A stretch of 50,699 nucleotides of DNA from contig WQSG01000016.1 in NCBI GenBank assembly GCA_009788055.1, positions 1 to 50,699 of the forward strand. The letters run 5' to 3'. Source of the stretch: Defluviitaleaceae bacterium. GTDB taxonomy: Bacteria > Bacillota > Clostridia > Lachnospirales > WQUN01. Shown piece after piece: positions 24,732-34,137 of the stretch. The position numbers were made by a program, and so were the translations under genes. How positions within the stretch are numbered: position 1 is the stretch's first letter; the number at the start of each line of letters is the position of its first letter. Below the pieces are notes generated by a model. That model made no database searches and was not told where the DNA came from. It was given only the letters and a program-made list of their open reading frames with translations.

Positions 24732-27700
24732 ATGATTAAAACAGTATTCAGGGTTAGAGGGAGAGTTACTGCCTTCTTGCTTGCTCTGGCAGTCGTATTT
24801 TCAAACGTATCGTTTGTTTATGCCGCCCCGCTTGAGCCGAATGAAGAGGTCGTTGTTGTGGAATATACCCCCAATGATGACTACGGTGTTGACGAAAATC
24901 TCAATGCTGAAGAAAACGACAATGACGGCGAAGCCAACTACGCTGATGATGAAGCGGACGAAGATTGCGAAGCCGGACATGAATACCCCGAAGAAGACGA
25001 AGCAAACGACGACGAAGCAGATTACGAAGCAGCCTACGAAGATGAATACGACGATGAAGATTACTTATTAGTTCCTATGTCAGCTTCGACTTTGACCGAC
25101 GGCACATTCACGGTAGAAACACCCGGTTACTTCCACCGCAACCCGTTCCCCAAACAAGGCGGAGATTTCCTTGTGTTGAACGTTACAGTTGCAAGCGGTG
25201 CAATCAGCGCGATTTCGGTAGTTTCTCACCGCGAAAGAGAAGTTCCAATGGGGCCTACCCTTGGCGTAACAAGACAGGGTTCTCCGTGGAACGAGGTATC
25301 TTTGCCCGCAAATAACCCTTGGTGGAACACGTTTGTTGGCATGAGCACAATTGAGGCGGTAATGGCTGTACCCGTTCTTTACGGTTATTTTGGCGGAACG
25401 GCGGCTGACCCTACGCAAGCTCTTAACCATTCCTCTGTTGCGATTAGAGATGCAATTGTTATCGCATTGCAAATGTCGGCAAGCACCTATGTACCGCGTG
25501 TATCTTTTGCCGAGGGTGACGGAACTGCACAATCGCCCTTTATTATTAGAACCGCTGCCGATATGCAAATGATTGCATATTTGGTAAACAACGAGGACGT
25601 TGTACTTGCGTCTGCGTACAATGCGGCACATTACAGACTTGGCGCAAACATTGACCTTGGCGGCATTAACTGGGTTCCCATAGGACACGGCACAGGAAAT
25701 AACCGTTTCTTCGGAACTTTTGACGGCGCAGGGCATACCATTTCAAACCTTACAATCCATATCAACGACACCGAAATCCGCACAGGCGGCTTTATCGGAA
25801 TTGGTTTGTTCGGCGTGTTTGGCATGAACGCACGTTTTACAAACCTTGGACTTGTTAATGTAGACATTAACGCAAATTTGCGATTCCAAGGTGCAGGCCA
25901 TAACGCCGCAATTGGCGCGGGCGCACTTTTGGGAAGCAGTCTTAACGGCGGTGTTGCGCCGCATTATGTACTTGTGGACAATGTGTTTGTTGACGGCGGA
26001 AGGGTTCGTGTTACCAACACAATAGACCCCGACGCTCCCGGCGCAGGTAATGCAAATATTATGATTGGCGGCCTTGTTGGATGTATTGCGGGGATTCGCT
26101 CTTCGGTTACAAACAGCTGGGCAGATGTAACAGTTTACGGCAGAGGCGAATATACAGCTGTAATCGCGGGCGGTCTTATCGGCGTTAGCGGTCATGCAGG
26201 TTCGCACAACCGTTCCGAAATGCTTTTCTTCGGCGCAAACCTTGCTTCCTTCGGTGATGTGTACTCCTATGGTGGTGCGCAAGGTAAAGCCGGTGCGTTG
26301 GGCGTTGCCGGCGGTCTTATTGCAACCCTCAACGGCGTAGTTTACAACTCTTTTGCTACAGGAAATGTAACAGGCAACGGACAACAAGTAGGCTTGATTG
26401 CAGGACGCATGAACAGAGGTATTGCCTACAACGTATTCTACAACCAAAACGCAACCGTGAGCCGCCGCCGCTTGTTGATTTACCCCGACCCGAACGCGGG
26501 AACATGGGTAGCCGACAACAACCCCACAGCAAACAGGGGCGTTGCGTGGCTAATTAACGTAAACCTTCCCGCTTATGCGGGTGCGGCAAACAGCCCACGC
26601 CCCGGCGGAATCATGCACAATGTAGCAGCAAGACCCGCCACGCAAATGGCAACGGATGCTTTTGTGCAAGAACTTAACGCAAATATGTCACAATCTGCAC
26701 TTAACGCACTTAACACGTTTTTACTTTCGTCAACAGTTTTAGCACCAAGCCCCACAGGTATTCTTATTGAAGTTTCACAAGATGCCGTTGCGGGTTACAC
26801 TGCAAGATTTAGTAACAACTGGCAACCGTGGTCACGGGATTTGCTTTTGGGCAGAACAGTGGATTTGAACAACGCCACTTTCCGTGTGCAAGCACCCGGT
26901 TACTTCCATCGTAATCCGTTCCCCAAGCAAGCGCCCGATTTCCTTGTGCTTGATGTAACAATCACCGATGGCGCAATTAGTGCGATAACCGTGGTTTCTC
27001 ACAACGAAAGAACGCAACCGCTTGGGCCTACTCTTGGCGTTGAAAGAACCGGCTCTCCGTGGCTTTATGTATCACAGCCCGCCAATAATCCTTGGTGGAA
27101 CAACTTTATTGGTTTGCGTACCATTGCCGCAGTGCAAGGCGTACCAAACGTACCCGGCGCAGAATACACTTCACAAGCGTTCAAAGAAGCCATTATTATT
27201 GCGCTGCAACAATCGGCAAGCACCTATGTACCGCGTGTATCTTTTACCGAAGGTGAAGGAACGGCGGCTTCTCCCTTTATCATCAGAACCGCGGCAGATA
27301 TGCAAATGATTGCGTACTTGGTAAACAACGAGGACGTTGTACTTGCGTCGGCATACAATGCGGCACACTACAGACTTGGCGCGGACATTGACCTTGCGGG
27401 CATAAATTGGGTTCCAATCGGCCACGGCATAGGCAATAACCGTTTCTTCGGAACTTTTGACGGCGCAGGCCATACCATTTCCAACCTCACAATTCACATT
27501 GACCACACGGAAGTTCAAACGGGCGGATTTATCGGAATCGGCTTGTTCGGCATTTTCGGCATGAATGCGACGTTCAGAAATCTTGGGCTTGTAAATGTAG
27601 ACATCGACGCAAATTTGCGCTTCCAACAAGCGGGGCATAACGCCGCAATAGGCGTTGGCGCGCTGTTGGGAAGCAGTACAAACGGCGGTCATGCACCACA

Positions 27701-29717
27701 CAACGTAATTGTGGACAACGTGTTTGTGGACGGCGGAACAGTTCGCGCTGTAAACACAATCGACCCCACAGGCCCCGGTAGTCCTGCCAACAATAACGCA
27801 AGCATTATGATTGGCGGACTTATCGGCTGTATCGCAGGTCAGCGTTCAACCGTAACCAACAGTTGGGCAGATGTTACCGTTTACGGCAGAGGCATTCACA
27901 CCGCAGTTATCGCGGGCGGGCTTATCGGCGTTAGCGGTCATGCGGGTTCACACAATACTTCCGCAATGATGTTCTTTGGTGCGAATCTTGCTTCCTTCGG
28001 TGATGTATATTCTCACGGCGGACTTTACGGCAAAGCAGGTGCGCACGGCGTTGCAGGCGGTCTTGTAGCAACATTGAACGGCGTACTTTACAATGCCTTT
28101 TCCACGGGAAATGTAACGGGTAACGGACAACAAGTGGGCTTAGTTGCAGGACGTATGAACAGAGGTATTGCGTACAATGTTTTCTACAACCAAAATGCAA
28201 GCCTTAGCCGTCGTACTGTGTTGACTGCCCCCAATCCCGAAATTCCGGGCAGCACATGGACATGGGAAAACGACCCCAACCCCACCGTAAACAGAGGTGT
28301 TGCGTGGTTCATCAATGCAAACGTGGGTGCGGCATTCGCGGGAGATTATCCCACAGCCCGCCCCGGCGGAATTATGCACAATGTAACGGCTCGCCCTGCC
28401 ACGCAAATGGCAACCGACGCTTTTGTACAAAAACTTAACACAAATATGTCACAATCAGCGTTGAACGCATTACAAAATTTCTTGGTATCTCCGGCAGTTC
28501 TTACAACAGCCGCCACGCCAAACCCTACCGGAATTATGGTTGAAATGGCGTCTGATGCCGTGGCAGTTATTGCGGCAAGGGCAAATAATAATATTTGGGC
28601 AGAATGGTTTTTGCTGGACGGCAGGGTAACTCTCACACCTCCCGATGTTGTATACACGCCGTATCAGCCGGGACAACCCGGACAACCCGGGCAGCCCGGA
28701 GGACCGGGCGACGGAGGCGGAAAAGACGGCGGCACCACGCCCACACCTCCCTCCGGCGGTGGCGGCGGCGGCGCACAAGCACCTACAGCACCTCCCGAAC
28801 CGCGCACCCTGGCTCAAAACAGCGCGACAATTCGAGGGCAAATTAACCGCAACGCACAAACAGCTTCAATCACCATACCAAGCCGAATTGACGTTGCAAT
28901 TTTGGAAGGCACAATCCTTGCGGCACTGGCAGAAGCAGAAATGCCTTTGGAAATAAGGAGAAATGAAGCTCGCGTTGTACTTCCTGTTTCCTTGCTTGCA
29001 GACCTTGCCGGCAGAGGCGAAACCATCCGCGTAACCATCGCAAGAGAACACAGAAATGTGGAAAACGGATTTGCCACGGTTCAAGTAACCATCGTAGCCG
29101 ACGGCGTTCAAATTGCCACACTTGCCGCGCCCATTCGCGTAGTGGCGAATTTGACGGGAATAAGCATCAATGTGCCGGAAGGCTACGAAATCGTGGCGGT
29201 GCGCAACCCCGAAATTAGAGGTGTTCACAACCCATATGCAAGAACCTTCACATTCTACACCACGCAAACAGGCACATTCACACTAACCACCGCACCGCAA
29301 GCACCTGAAGTACCCGCGCCGCAACCGGCTGTGCAACCGCTTATGCAGCCTGCCGCACAAGCCACGCAAATGCGTTTCTCTGTCGGCTCGGATATGTTCA
29401 CTCTTGGCGGCGTAACCCTGCAAGCCGAAGCACCAATCTTTATTGACGCGGAACACGGGCGTACAATGGTTCCCCTTCGTGTAATTGCCGAATCCTTCGG
29501 CGCACAAGTTGACTGGAATCCTGCAACCCGTATCGTTTCCATCGTAGGCGCAGGTGTAAACCTTCAGCTTCCCCTTGATACACCGCTCTCCGGCGGAATG
29601 GGAATGCCACGCATCGTAAACGACCGCACATTCGTGCCAATTAACTATGTGGCAACAATGTTCGGCGCAGATGTAGACTGGAATGATGTCTCACGCGCAG
29701 TTTATGTAGCACTGTAA
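24732..29717 (+). CDS. Giant surface protein: duplicated FMN_bind-like/beta-helix unit with C-terminal stalk
   Basis: A 1661-residue exported protein. After a signal peptide (to about residue 32) comes a very acidic stretch (33-115). Residues 117-253 and 705-830 look like FMN_bind domains (DGTFTVETPGYFHRN, VVSHRERE; in copy 2 PGAEYTSQAFKEAIIIAL), but the flavin-attachment S/T-G-A-T is not conserved. Each is followed by about 420 residues of GLUG-like beta-helix repeats (FIIRTAADMQMIAYL, FFGTFDGAGHTISNL, GGLIGVSGHAGSHN). A Pro/Gly linker (1307-1357), a beta-rich region and a stalk domain (1546-1661; HGRTMVPLRVIAESFG) end the protein. Iron-box operators precede it. It is a probable wall-associated redox or ligand-binding protein; the ligand is unknown. 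Confidence 0.75.
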   Translation: MIKTVFRVRGRVTAFLLALAVVFSNVSFVYAAPLEPNEEVVVVEYTPNDDYGVDENLNAEENDNDGEANYADDEADEDCEAGHEYPEEDEANDDEADYEAAYEDEYDDEDYLLVPMSASTLTDGTFTVETPGYFHRNPFPKQGGDFLVLNVTVASGAISAISVVSHREREVPMGPTLGVTRQGSPWNEVSLPANNPWWNTFVGMSTIEAVMAVPVLYGYFGGTAADPTQALNHSSVAIRDAIVIALQMSASTYVPRVSFAEGDGTAQSPFIIRTAADMQMIAYLVNNEDVVLASAYNAAHYRLGANIDLGGINWVPIGHGTGNNRFFGTFDGAGHTISNLTIHINDTEIRTGGFIGIGLFGVFGMNARFTNLGLVNVDINANLRFQGAGHNAAIGAGALLGSSLNGGVAPHYVLVDNVFVDGGRVRVTNTIDPDAPGAGNANIMIGGLVGCIAGIRSSVTNSWADVTVYGRGEYTAVIAGGLIGVSGHAGSHNRSEMLFFGANLASFGDVYSYGGAQGKAGALGVAGGLIATLNGVVYNSFATGNVTGNGQQVGLIAGRMNRGIAYNVFYNQNATVSRRRLLIYPDPNAGTWVADNNPTANRGVAWLINVNLPAYAGAANSPRPGGIMHNVAARPATQMATDAFVQELNANMSQSALNALNTFLLSSTVLAPSPTGILIEVSQDAVAGYTARFSNNWQPWSRDLLLGRTVDLNNATFRVQAPGYFHRNPFPKQAPDFLVLDVTITDGAISAITVVSHNERTQPLGPTLGVERTGSPWLYVSQPANNPWWNNFIGLRTIAAVQGVPNVPGAEYTSQAFKEAIIIALQQSASTYVPRVSFTEGEGTAASPFIIRTAADMQMIAYLVNNEDVVLASAYNAAHYRLGADIDLAGINWVPIGHGIGNNRFFGTFDGAGHTISNLTIHIDHTEVQTGGFIGIGLFGIFGMNATFRNLGLVNVDIDANLRFQQAGHNAAIGVGALLGSSTNGGHAPHNVIVDNVFVDGGTVRAVNTIDPTGPGSPANNNASIMIGGLIGCIAGQRSTVTNSWADVTVYGRGIHTAVIAGGLIGVSGHAGSHNTSAMMFFGANLASFGDVYSHGGLYGKAGAHGVAGGLVATLNGVLYNAFSTGNVTGNGQQVGLVAGRMNRGIAYNVFYNQNASLSRRTVLTAPNPEIPGSTWTWENDPNPTVNRGVAWFINANVGAAFAGDYPTARPGGIMHNVTARPATQMATDAFVQKLNTNMSQSALNALQNFLVSPAVLTTAATPNPTGIMVEMASDAVAVIAARANNNIWAEWFLLDGRVTLTPPDVVYTPYQPGQPGQPGQPGGPGDGGGKDGGTTPTPPSGGGGGGAQAPTAPPEPRTLAQNSATIRGQINRNAQTASITIPSRIDVAILEGTILAALAEAEMPLEIRRNEARVVLPVSLLADLAGRGETIRVTIAREHRNVENGFATVQVTIVADGVQIATLAAPIRVVANLTGISINVPEGYEIVAVRNPEIRGVHNPYARTFTFYTTQTGTFTLTTAPQAPEVPAPQPAVQPLMQPAAQATQMRFSVGSDMFTLGGVTLQAEAPIFIDAEHGRTMVPLRVIAESFGAQVDWNPATRIVSIVGAGVNLQLPLDTPLSGGMGMPRIVNDRTFVPINYVATMFGADVDWNDVSRAVYVAL
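25100..28610 (+). repeat. Tandem ~1.77 kb internal duplication in the giant gene
   Basis: The segment beginning near 25100 and the one beginning near 26873 are recognisably the same at nucleotide and protein level. For example, CACCCGGTTACTTCCA recurs in both, as does the stretch encoding TAADMQMIAYLVNNEDVV. The offset is about 1.77 kb. Conservation is highest in the beta-helix part. Confidence 0.85.
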
Positions 29718-29732
29718 GAAATTTTTTCAAAC

Positions 29733-29783
29733 GAAAAGAGAGGGAATTATGCGAACACATACGCATGATTTCCCTCTCTTTTC
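29733..29783 (+). terminator. Hairpin after the giant surface-protein gene
   Basis: GAAAAGAGAGGGAA (29733-29746) pairs with TTCCCTCTCTTTTC (29770-29783); the loop contains a smaller ATGCG/CGCAT stem. The stop codon is about 15 bases upstream. There is no long T-run on the plus side, so efficiency is uncertain. Confidence 0.6.
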
Positions 29784-29825
29784 CAAATTTATGAAAATTA
29801 CGGGTTAATCGGATTCCTTGCCGGA

Positions 29826-29851
29826 GTGCTGTTCCGAAAGGAGAACAGCAC
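29826..29851 (-). terminator. Hairpin at the end of the anti-sigma gene
   Basis: GTGCTGTTC (29826-29834) pairs with GAACAGCAC (29843-29851) in the short convergent region between the giant gene and the minus-strand anti-sigma gene, about 30 bases after its stop codon. There is no clear T-tract on the minus strand. Confidence 0.4.
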
Positions 29852-29882
29852 CCCACTTTTCCTTTCGATATGCGGAGGGATA

Positions 29883-30713
29883 CTATCGCATAGGTTGTAA
29901 AGATTCTGCAATTCTTAACGCATATTCTCGGTCAATGGTTACTTCCGGGAAGCCACAGTCCAAGTCCCTATCCCTATTAACTATGCGCGGCGGGGAAAGT
30001 GTAATAAGGAAACCGTCTTGAACCCAATGTAAATTATCGTTCCATATCGCGTCGTGACCGTTTACCGAAAACTCGACAACTTCCCTGTCTGTGTCAAAGT
30101 ATACGCCACTGTCGCCTATATATGTTTGCCAAAGAATAAAGTTCGATACCGTACCCCTGTACCAGTTAAGGGTATCATGGAACGGAATCACAAGCGTATC
30201 CGGCTGTCCGTTAGCGTGAGAAAGTACAGTTATACGGCGTGATATTTCACCGTACCGAAAATAGGTCGGAAGTAGAAATGGGCCAAAAGTCTCCCTTGCA
30301 GCTTCCAACGAATCGAATACCGCATATCCCGCATATTCAGTATTCCCGTCGCTGTGTGTTACGCCATCTATGCGGAATACTACTATGCCGTCACCGGATT
30401 CCGACATGGAAAAGAGCGCGGGTTCTATTAGAGGCAGTTGACCCGGCTCGTATTGGGTTACAGTCATGTTCCCCGCGTTTATTCTTCTTACGAATTCCGG
30501 TAGATAGGCGGCAAATGCCGTGGTTATAGTCAGTGCGATAATAATTGCCGCTACCAAAAGCGGGCGTGCCGTAATGCGCCGCAAAGCGGATGCCGTAGGT
30601 GGTTCCGGTGCTGTGTGTGCCGCGCTTGCCAATATCTTCTCTCGTAATCCGGAGCTTGGTATTTCCCGCATACTGTTTTGTAGGTCTTGGATTATTGAAT
30701 CATAATGCTTCAT
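29883..30713 (-). CDS. Anti-sigma-factor-like membrane protein
   Basis: A 276-residue protein with a cytoplasmic N-terminal segment of about 45 residues (DSIIQDLQNSMREIPSSGLREKIL), one transmembrane helix (PLLVAAIIIALTITTAFAAYL) and an extracytoplasmic domain of about 200 residues that resembles DUF4367-type sensor domains. The layout matches anti-sigma partners of ECF sigma factors in Bacillota. It overlaps the sigma gene by 14 bases, indicating translational coupling. The gene itself appears intact, whereas its sigma partner has lost its 5' end, so its signalling role is probably void or shifted to another sigma factor. Confidence 0.65.
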   Translation of the reverse strand: MKHYDSIIQDLQNSMREIPSSGLREKILASAAHTAPEPPTASALRRITARPLLVAAIIIALTITTAFAAYLPEFVRRINAGNMTVTQYEPGQLPLIEPALFSMSESGDGIVVFRIDGVTHSDGNTEYAGYAVFDSLEAARETFGPFLLPTYFRYGEISRRITVLSHANGQPDTLVIPFHDTLNWYRGTVSNFILWQTYIGDSGVYFDTDREVVEFSVNGHDAIWNDNLHWVQDGFLITLSPPRIVNRDRDLDCGFPEVTIDREYALRIAESLQPMR

Positions 30714-31140
30714 TGGTTTGCACCTCCTTGTCAGGTTTGAAATATTTTATCAATTGTTGCTTTGCTTTTCTGCATCGCCATTTAACTGTTACCACCGATA
30801 CGCTCATCATTTTGGCGACTTCTTTTTGCGTAAATCCGCAGATATGGTGCAGATATACCGTTTCCCGTTGGTTCGCAGGCAATATCGAAAGTGCATCAGG
30901 TAACATATTAAACGGAGTTAGGTCAATGCCTGCTTCATGTACCTCATCCAATGGTGTGCTTATATAACTGTCTCGTTTTAATCGGTTATATGCAAGGTTA
31001 CGAGTAACAACCATGATATAGGCAATGGGATTATCCATCGTTGCAAGTCGCGGTGCAAGGCTGATAATGCGTATAAAAACGTCATGTGTAATGTCCTCAG
31101 ATATTTCCCTGCGTTTTGTTATCGTTCGCGCATAGTTGAA
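30700..31140 (-). pseudogene. ECF sigma-70-family factor, 5'-truncated
   Basis: The frame is open from 31140 down to 30700 and reads as ECF sigma sequence throughout: FNYARTITKRREISEDITHD (region 2.1-2.2), NPIAYIMVVTRNLAYNRLK (2.3-2.4), and a region 4 helix-turn-helix CGFTQKEVAKMMSVSVVTVKWR. It lacks its first 20-30 residues: a TAA precedes codon 31140, and the first usable start is ATG 31038, after the core-polymerase-binding part. The intergenic promoter of the zinc operon begins directly upstream. If translated from 31038, it would be a 112-residue protein with region 4 but without the main core-binding helix. Confidence 0.7.
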
Positions 31141-31168
31141 TTAGTTTTGGAATTTTCCGAAACCAAAG

Positions 31169-31197
31169 TTGAATTACAATAGAGTTTGCGATATAAT
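31169..31197 (+). promoter_or_regulatory. Promoter of the zinc/manganese importer operon
   Basis: TTGAAT (31169-31174), 17-base spacer, perfect TATAAT (31192-31197), 19 bases before ATG 31217. No TTA(G/T)-N6-CTAA iron-box-like site is found here, in contrast to the island further right, so a separate metal regulator such as Zur is likely. Confidence 0.75.
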
Positions 31198-31216
31198 CTT
31201 CCCGAGGTGTTAGGCT

Positions 31217-31552
31217 ATGAAATTACACATTTCCAAAACTGCATTTGCATTTTTGTTTGTGCTTTTCTTCACCATGCCTTTTTTATCGTCTGTTGCTCCT
31301 GTTAATGCAATGGCTACCCACACGCACATATGCCACGATGAAAAACATGATGATGATTGTGGCGGCACGGCAGAGTGTTGCAGAATTTGTCAAAGTATAT
31401 ACAGGATAAAAAATCAACCTTCGTACTGCCTTACTTCAAGCAAACTTCTTTCAACACCCGTGCCTGCGTGGTTTGCTTTGTGCGTAAATTTTGAGGGCCA
31501 ACACATAACATACATAGACCCTGTTTCCTTAAAAGTGCGCCTTAATAATTGA
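31217..31552 (+). CDS. Small secreted His/Cys-rich protein heading the zinc operon
   Basis: A 111-residue exported protein with a signal peptide (FLFVLFFTMPFLSSVAPVNA). The mature N-terminus is THTHICHDEKHDDDCGGTAE, followed by CCRICQS, which provides three histidines nearby and five cysteines able to bind zinc or a similar metal. The C-terminal half is uncharged and not recognisable. It is the first gene of a run ending with a ZnuABC-like transporter, so it may sequester or deliver the metal at the cell surface. Similar short His-rich secreted proteins are often found in front of zinc importers. Confidence 0.6.
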   Translation: MKLHISKTAFAFLFVLFFTMPFLSSVAPVNAMATHTHICHDEKHDDDCGGTAECCRICQSIYRIKNQPSYCLTSSKLLSTPVPAWFALCVNFEGQHITYIDPVSLKVRLNN

Positions 31553-31607
31553 GGCGGAAGTTTGAATTTTCAAGCATCCGAACTTCAATTAAAAGGAGAG
31601 ATTCAAA

Positions 31608-32453
31608 ATGAAAAATTTTGTTTTATTTGTTGTACTCGCCGTTTTGGCGGGTCTTGTTTTGGTAGGCTGCGGCAGAAGCGGTAGCGGTGAAACTGTTGCT
31701 GATGACCTTGATGTTGCAGATATTGGCAGTATAGTTACGGATACCGCCCCTGTAGATATTCAGGAGCCAATAGTTGAAATTGTGACGGTTTACGAAAATA
31801 TAAATTGGATTAGCCCGATGATTTCAATTGAAAAGGATACCAACGTCCTCCCGCTGTGGAGCGGCACTTACAATTTGCACCGCAACGAAACAATGGAGTA
31901 CGCGTTCCGAGACGGCGATGATTTTATGGATATTGCCATTACATCCGACGCGCTTATTGCAGGGGGAGCTGTTCCGGCTACGTTGCGCGTTGCCTATGGC
32001 GGCGACGGGCAGCATTTGGTGCGCCTTGTGGCATTTGCCTACAGCTTCTTTGACCACGGCCGCCCCACAAGAATAAATGCTCACACCGCAGACCCAAACC
32101 CGCAACAAATTTTGGTTTTATGGCAGAATCCCGAAAACGGGCATTGGTTCAGCATGATTCAAAATGGTATCGGGCGTGAAGCCGTAACTTTGGGACAAAA
32201 CCACGATAACCTCGTAAGTTTACGAAACGATAATGAGGTGTATACCTTTTTGCTAAACAGTGAAACGGTAGAAATTCTGTCCGAAATTACGGTTTACATT
32301 GTTGCCACCGCTGCCCCCACCCGCGAAGACGACTATGACAGAAGCGGCTACTCAATTCTTTTCACCTTAGAACTGCCCGACCTTGATAACCACTTCCACA
32401 GTTGGGAAATTTTAGCGGCTTGCGGAACGATGTTTTTGGTGGAAGGTGAATAA
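31608..32453 (+). CDS. Hypothetical lipoprotein in the zinc operon
   Basis: A 281-residue lipoprotein with lipobox LVLVGCG. A low-complexity acidic linker of about 40 residues follows, then a mostly beta-type domain (SGTYNLHRNETMEYAFRDGD, LRVAYGGDGQHLVRLVAFAY, LVLWQNPENGHWFSM). No family is recognised. AAAAGGAGA precedes ATG 31608. It lies between the small His/Cys protein and the zinc-binding lipoprotein with a two-base gap to the latter. It may be a surface chaperone or sensor for the transporter, but no direct evidence supports this. Confidence 0.6.
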   Translation: MKNFVLFVVLAVLAGLVLVGCGRSGSGETVADDLDVADIGSIVTDTAPVDIQEPIVEIVTVYENINWISPMISIEKDTNVLPLWSGTYNLHRNETMEYAFRDGDDFMDIAITSDALIAGGAVPATLRVAYGGDGQHLVRLVAFAYSFFDHGRPTRINAHTADPNPQQILVLWQNPENGHWFSMIQNGIGREAVTLGQNHDNLVSLRNDNEVYTFLLNSETVEILSEITVYIVATAAPTREDDYDRSGYSILFTLELPDLDNHFHSWEILAACGTMFLVEGE

Positions 32454-32455
32454 TC

Positions 32456-33442
32456 ATGGTCAAATATGCGGCGTTTTTGGTAATTTGTTTTTTGCTTGTC
32501 GGTTGTAATTCAGCCGATTCAACCGGGACTGATGGAAACATCAGTCCTGGTGATTCGGATATAATTCTTGCGGATAACATTGTAACAACTATTTTCCCGT
32601 TGTATGACTGGACAAGAGTAATTTTAGGCAGCAATCCGGGGAGAATTGGTGTGAGGTATTTATTGGAAAGCGGCGTTGACCTGCATTTTTACACGCCGTC
32701 AATCCAAGATATTGCGGCAATAAGCGCGTCCGATTTATTTTTGTGGGTTGGCGGCAAATCCGATGATTGGGTTCTTAACGCAATGGCAAACCCCGCTAAC
32801 GAAAACCGCCGAAACATTCCTGTAATGCGGATGCTTACCATACATGAAACGCTGTCGTTTCCGGTTGACGGCGTGATTGGCGAGGTAGGAGGCGAAGATT
32901 GTTGCGGCGGCGAGTTTCACGATGAACACGTTTGGCTCTCGCTACCGTTTGCAATACGTTTTGTGGAGCGTATCGCAGATGAAATAGCTCGCCTCGACCC
33001 TGAAAATGCCGATTACTACACGGCTAACGCCGCCGCATATATCAAGGAATTGTACGAACTTCACAGCGAATTTATCGAAATGGTTGAAAATTCATCACGG
33101 GACACGATTCTTGTAATTGACAGATTTCCGTTTTTGTATTTAACCGTTGATTACGGATTAAACTTTTTTTCTGCGTTTGACGGTTGTTTCGCCGCAACCG
33201 AAATCAGCTTCCAACGGCAAGCCGAACTTGCAAATGCCCTTAACGAGCTTGAACTTGATGTGATTATAATTATTGATAATCACTCTGTTGCAGAGTCTGT
33301 TGCAAGGGCGGCAGGGCGCGATATTGAGATAATGCCCTTGCAGGATTTTCAAACCGTCAGCACTTATCACATCGAGCAAGGGCTAACGTATCTTGGCGGA
33401 ATGAGGCAAAACCTTGAAGCTCTGCGGGTGGCACTTCGATGA
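32456..33442 (+). CDS. Metal ABC transporter substrate-binding lipoprotein (ZnuA/TroA family)
   Basis: A 328-residue lipoprotein (lipobox FLLVGCN) of the cluster A-I binding proteins for Zn or Mn. Residues expected to hold the metal are present in ESGVDLHFYTPSIQDI (H around 75), DEHVWLSL (H around 160), and IIDNHSVAESV (H/E around 270). The loop EDCCGGEFHDEH before the second ligand is short and Cys/His-containing, where ZnuA proteins carry a His/Asp-rich loop. It stands in one operon with an ATPase and permease (four-base overlaps). The loop and the upstream His-rich protein favour zinc over manganese. Confidence 0.85.
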   Translation: MVKYAAFLVICFLLVGCNSADSTGTDGNISPGDSDIILADNIVTTIFPLYDWTRVILGSNPGRIGVRYLLESGVDLHFYTPSIQDIAAISASDLFLWVGGKSDDWVLNAMANPANENRRNIPVMRMLTIHETLSFPVDGVIGEVGGEDCCGGEFHDEHVWLSLPFAIRFVERIADEIARLDPENADYYTANAAAYIKELYELHSEFIEMVENSSRDTILVIDRFPFLYLTVDYGLNFFSAFDGCFAATEISFQRQAELANALNELELDVIIIIDNHSVAESVARAAGRDIEIMPLQDFQTVSTYHIEQGLTYLGGMRQNLEALRVALR

Positions 33443-34137
33443 GCAGCCCATTGTTGGAAGTAACCGACCTTTGCATCGGTTATGACGGAAAATCCATAGT
33501 GGATGACATTTGTTTTTGTGTAGCAAGCGGCTCTTATCTGTGCATTATCGGCGAAAACGGTGCAGGCAAGAGTACGCTTCTTAAAACAATATCGGGGCTT
33601 CAAAAGCCAATTTACGGCACGGTGAAATTTAGCGTTCACAGGCGAGAAATAGGATACTTGCCGCAACAGGCTGTAATTCGGCACGATTTTCCGACTTCGG
33701 CAAAAGAAATAATTTCATCCGGCGCGTTAAGCAAAAGCGAATGGTACAGACCGTTTTGTTCCAAGCAAGAAAAAGAACGGATTGCTTGGGCATCGGAAAA
33801 AACGGGCGTTGACGGTTTTCTTGGGCAATGCTTCCGCGAGTTATCCGGCGGGCAACAACAGCGGGTTTTACTGGCGCGCGCGCTTGTTACCGCAAAAAAC
33901 GCCGTGATTTTGGACGAACCAACGGCGGGGCTTGACCCGGAAGCCACAAAGGAATTTTACGAACTTTTGCTAAAACTGAATCGTGACGAAAAAATCACAA
34001 TAATAATGGTGACGCACGATATTGAGGGTGCTGAAAAACACGCAACACACGTACTGGAGTTGCGAAAACAAAATGCAGAAGACGACTTCTTTTTTGGCAC
34101 GGTAAATGAGTATGCCGAAAGGGGGCGTTCGCTGTGA
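33439..34137 (+). CDS. Metal ABC transporter ATP-binding protein (ZnuC-like)
   Basis: A 232-residue ATPase with Walker A GENGAGKSTLL (residues about 37-47), Q-loop YLPQQ, signature LSGGQQQRVLLARAL, Walker B AVILDEPTAG and switch histidine MVTHDIEGA. It is of the size and style of ZnuC/AdcC/MntB proteins. ATGA overlaps link it to the lipoprotein upstream and the permease downstream. Confidence 0.88.
   Translation: MSSPLLEVTDLCIGYDGKSIVDDICFCVASGSYLCIIGENGAGKSTLLKTISGLQKPIYGTVKFSVHRREIGYLPQQAVIRHDFPTSAKEIISSGALSKSEWYRPFCSKQEKERIAWASEKTGVDGFLGQCFRELSGGQQQRVLLARALVTAKNAVILDEPTAGLDPEATKEFYELLLKLNRDEKITIIMVTHDIEGAEKHATHVLELRKQNAEDDFFFGTVNEYAERGRSL

Noticed and set aside
31140-31216. Iron-box-like operator at the zinc operon
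   Set aside because: No TTA(G/T)-N6-CTAA arrangement is present; TTAG motifs here lack a correctly spaced CTAA.
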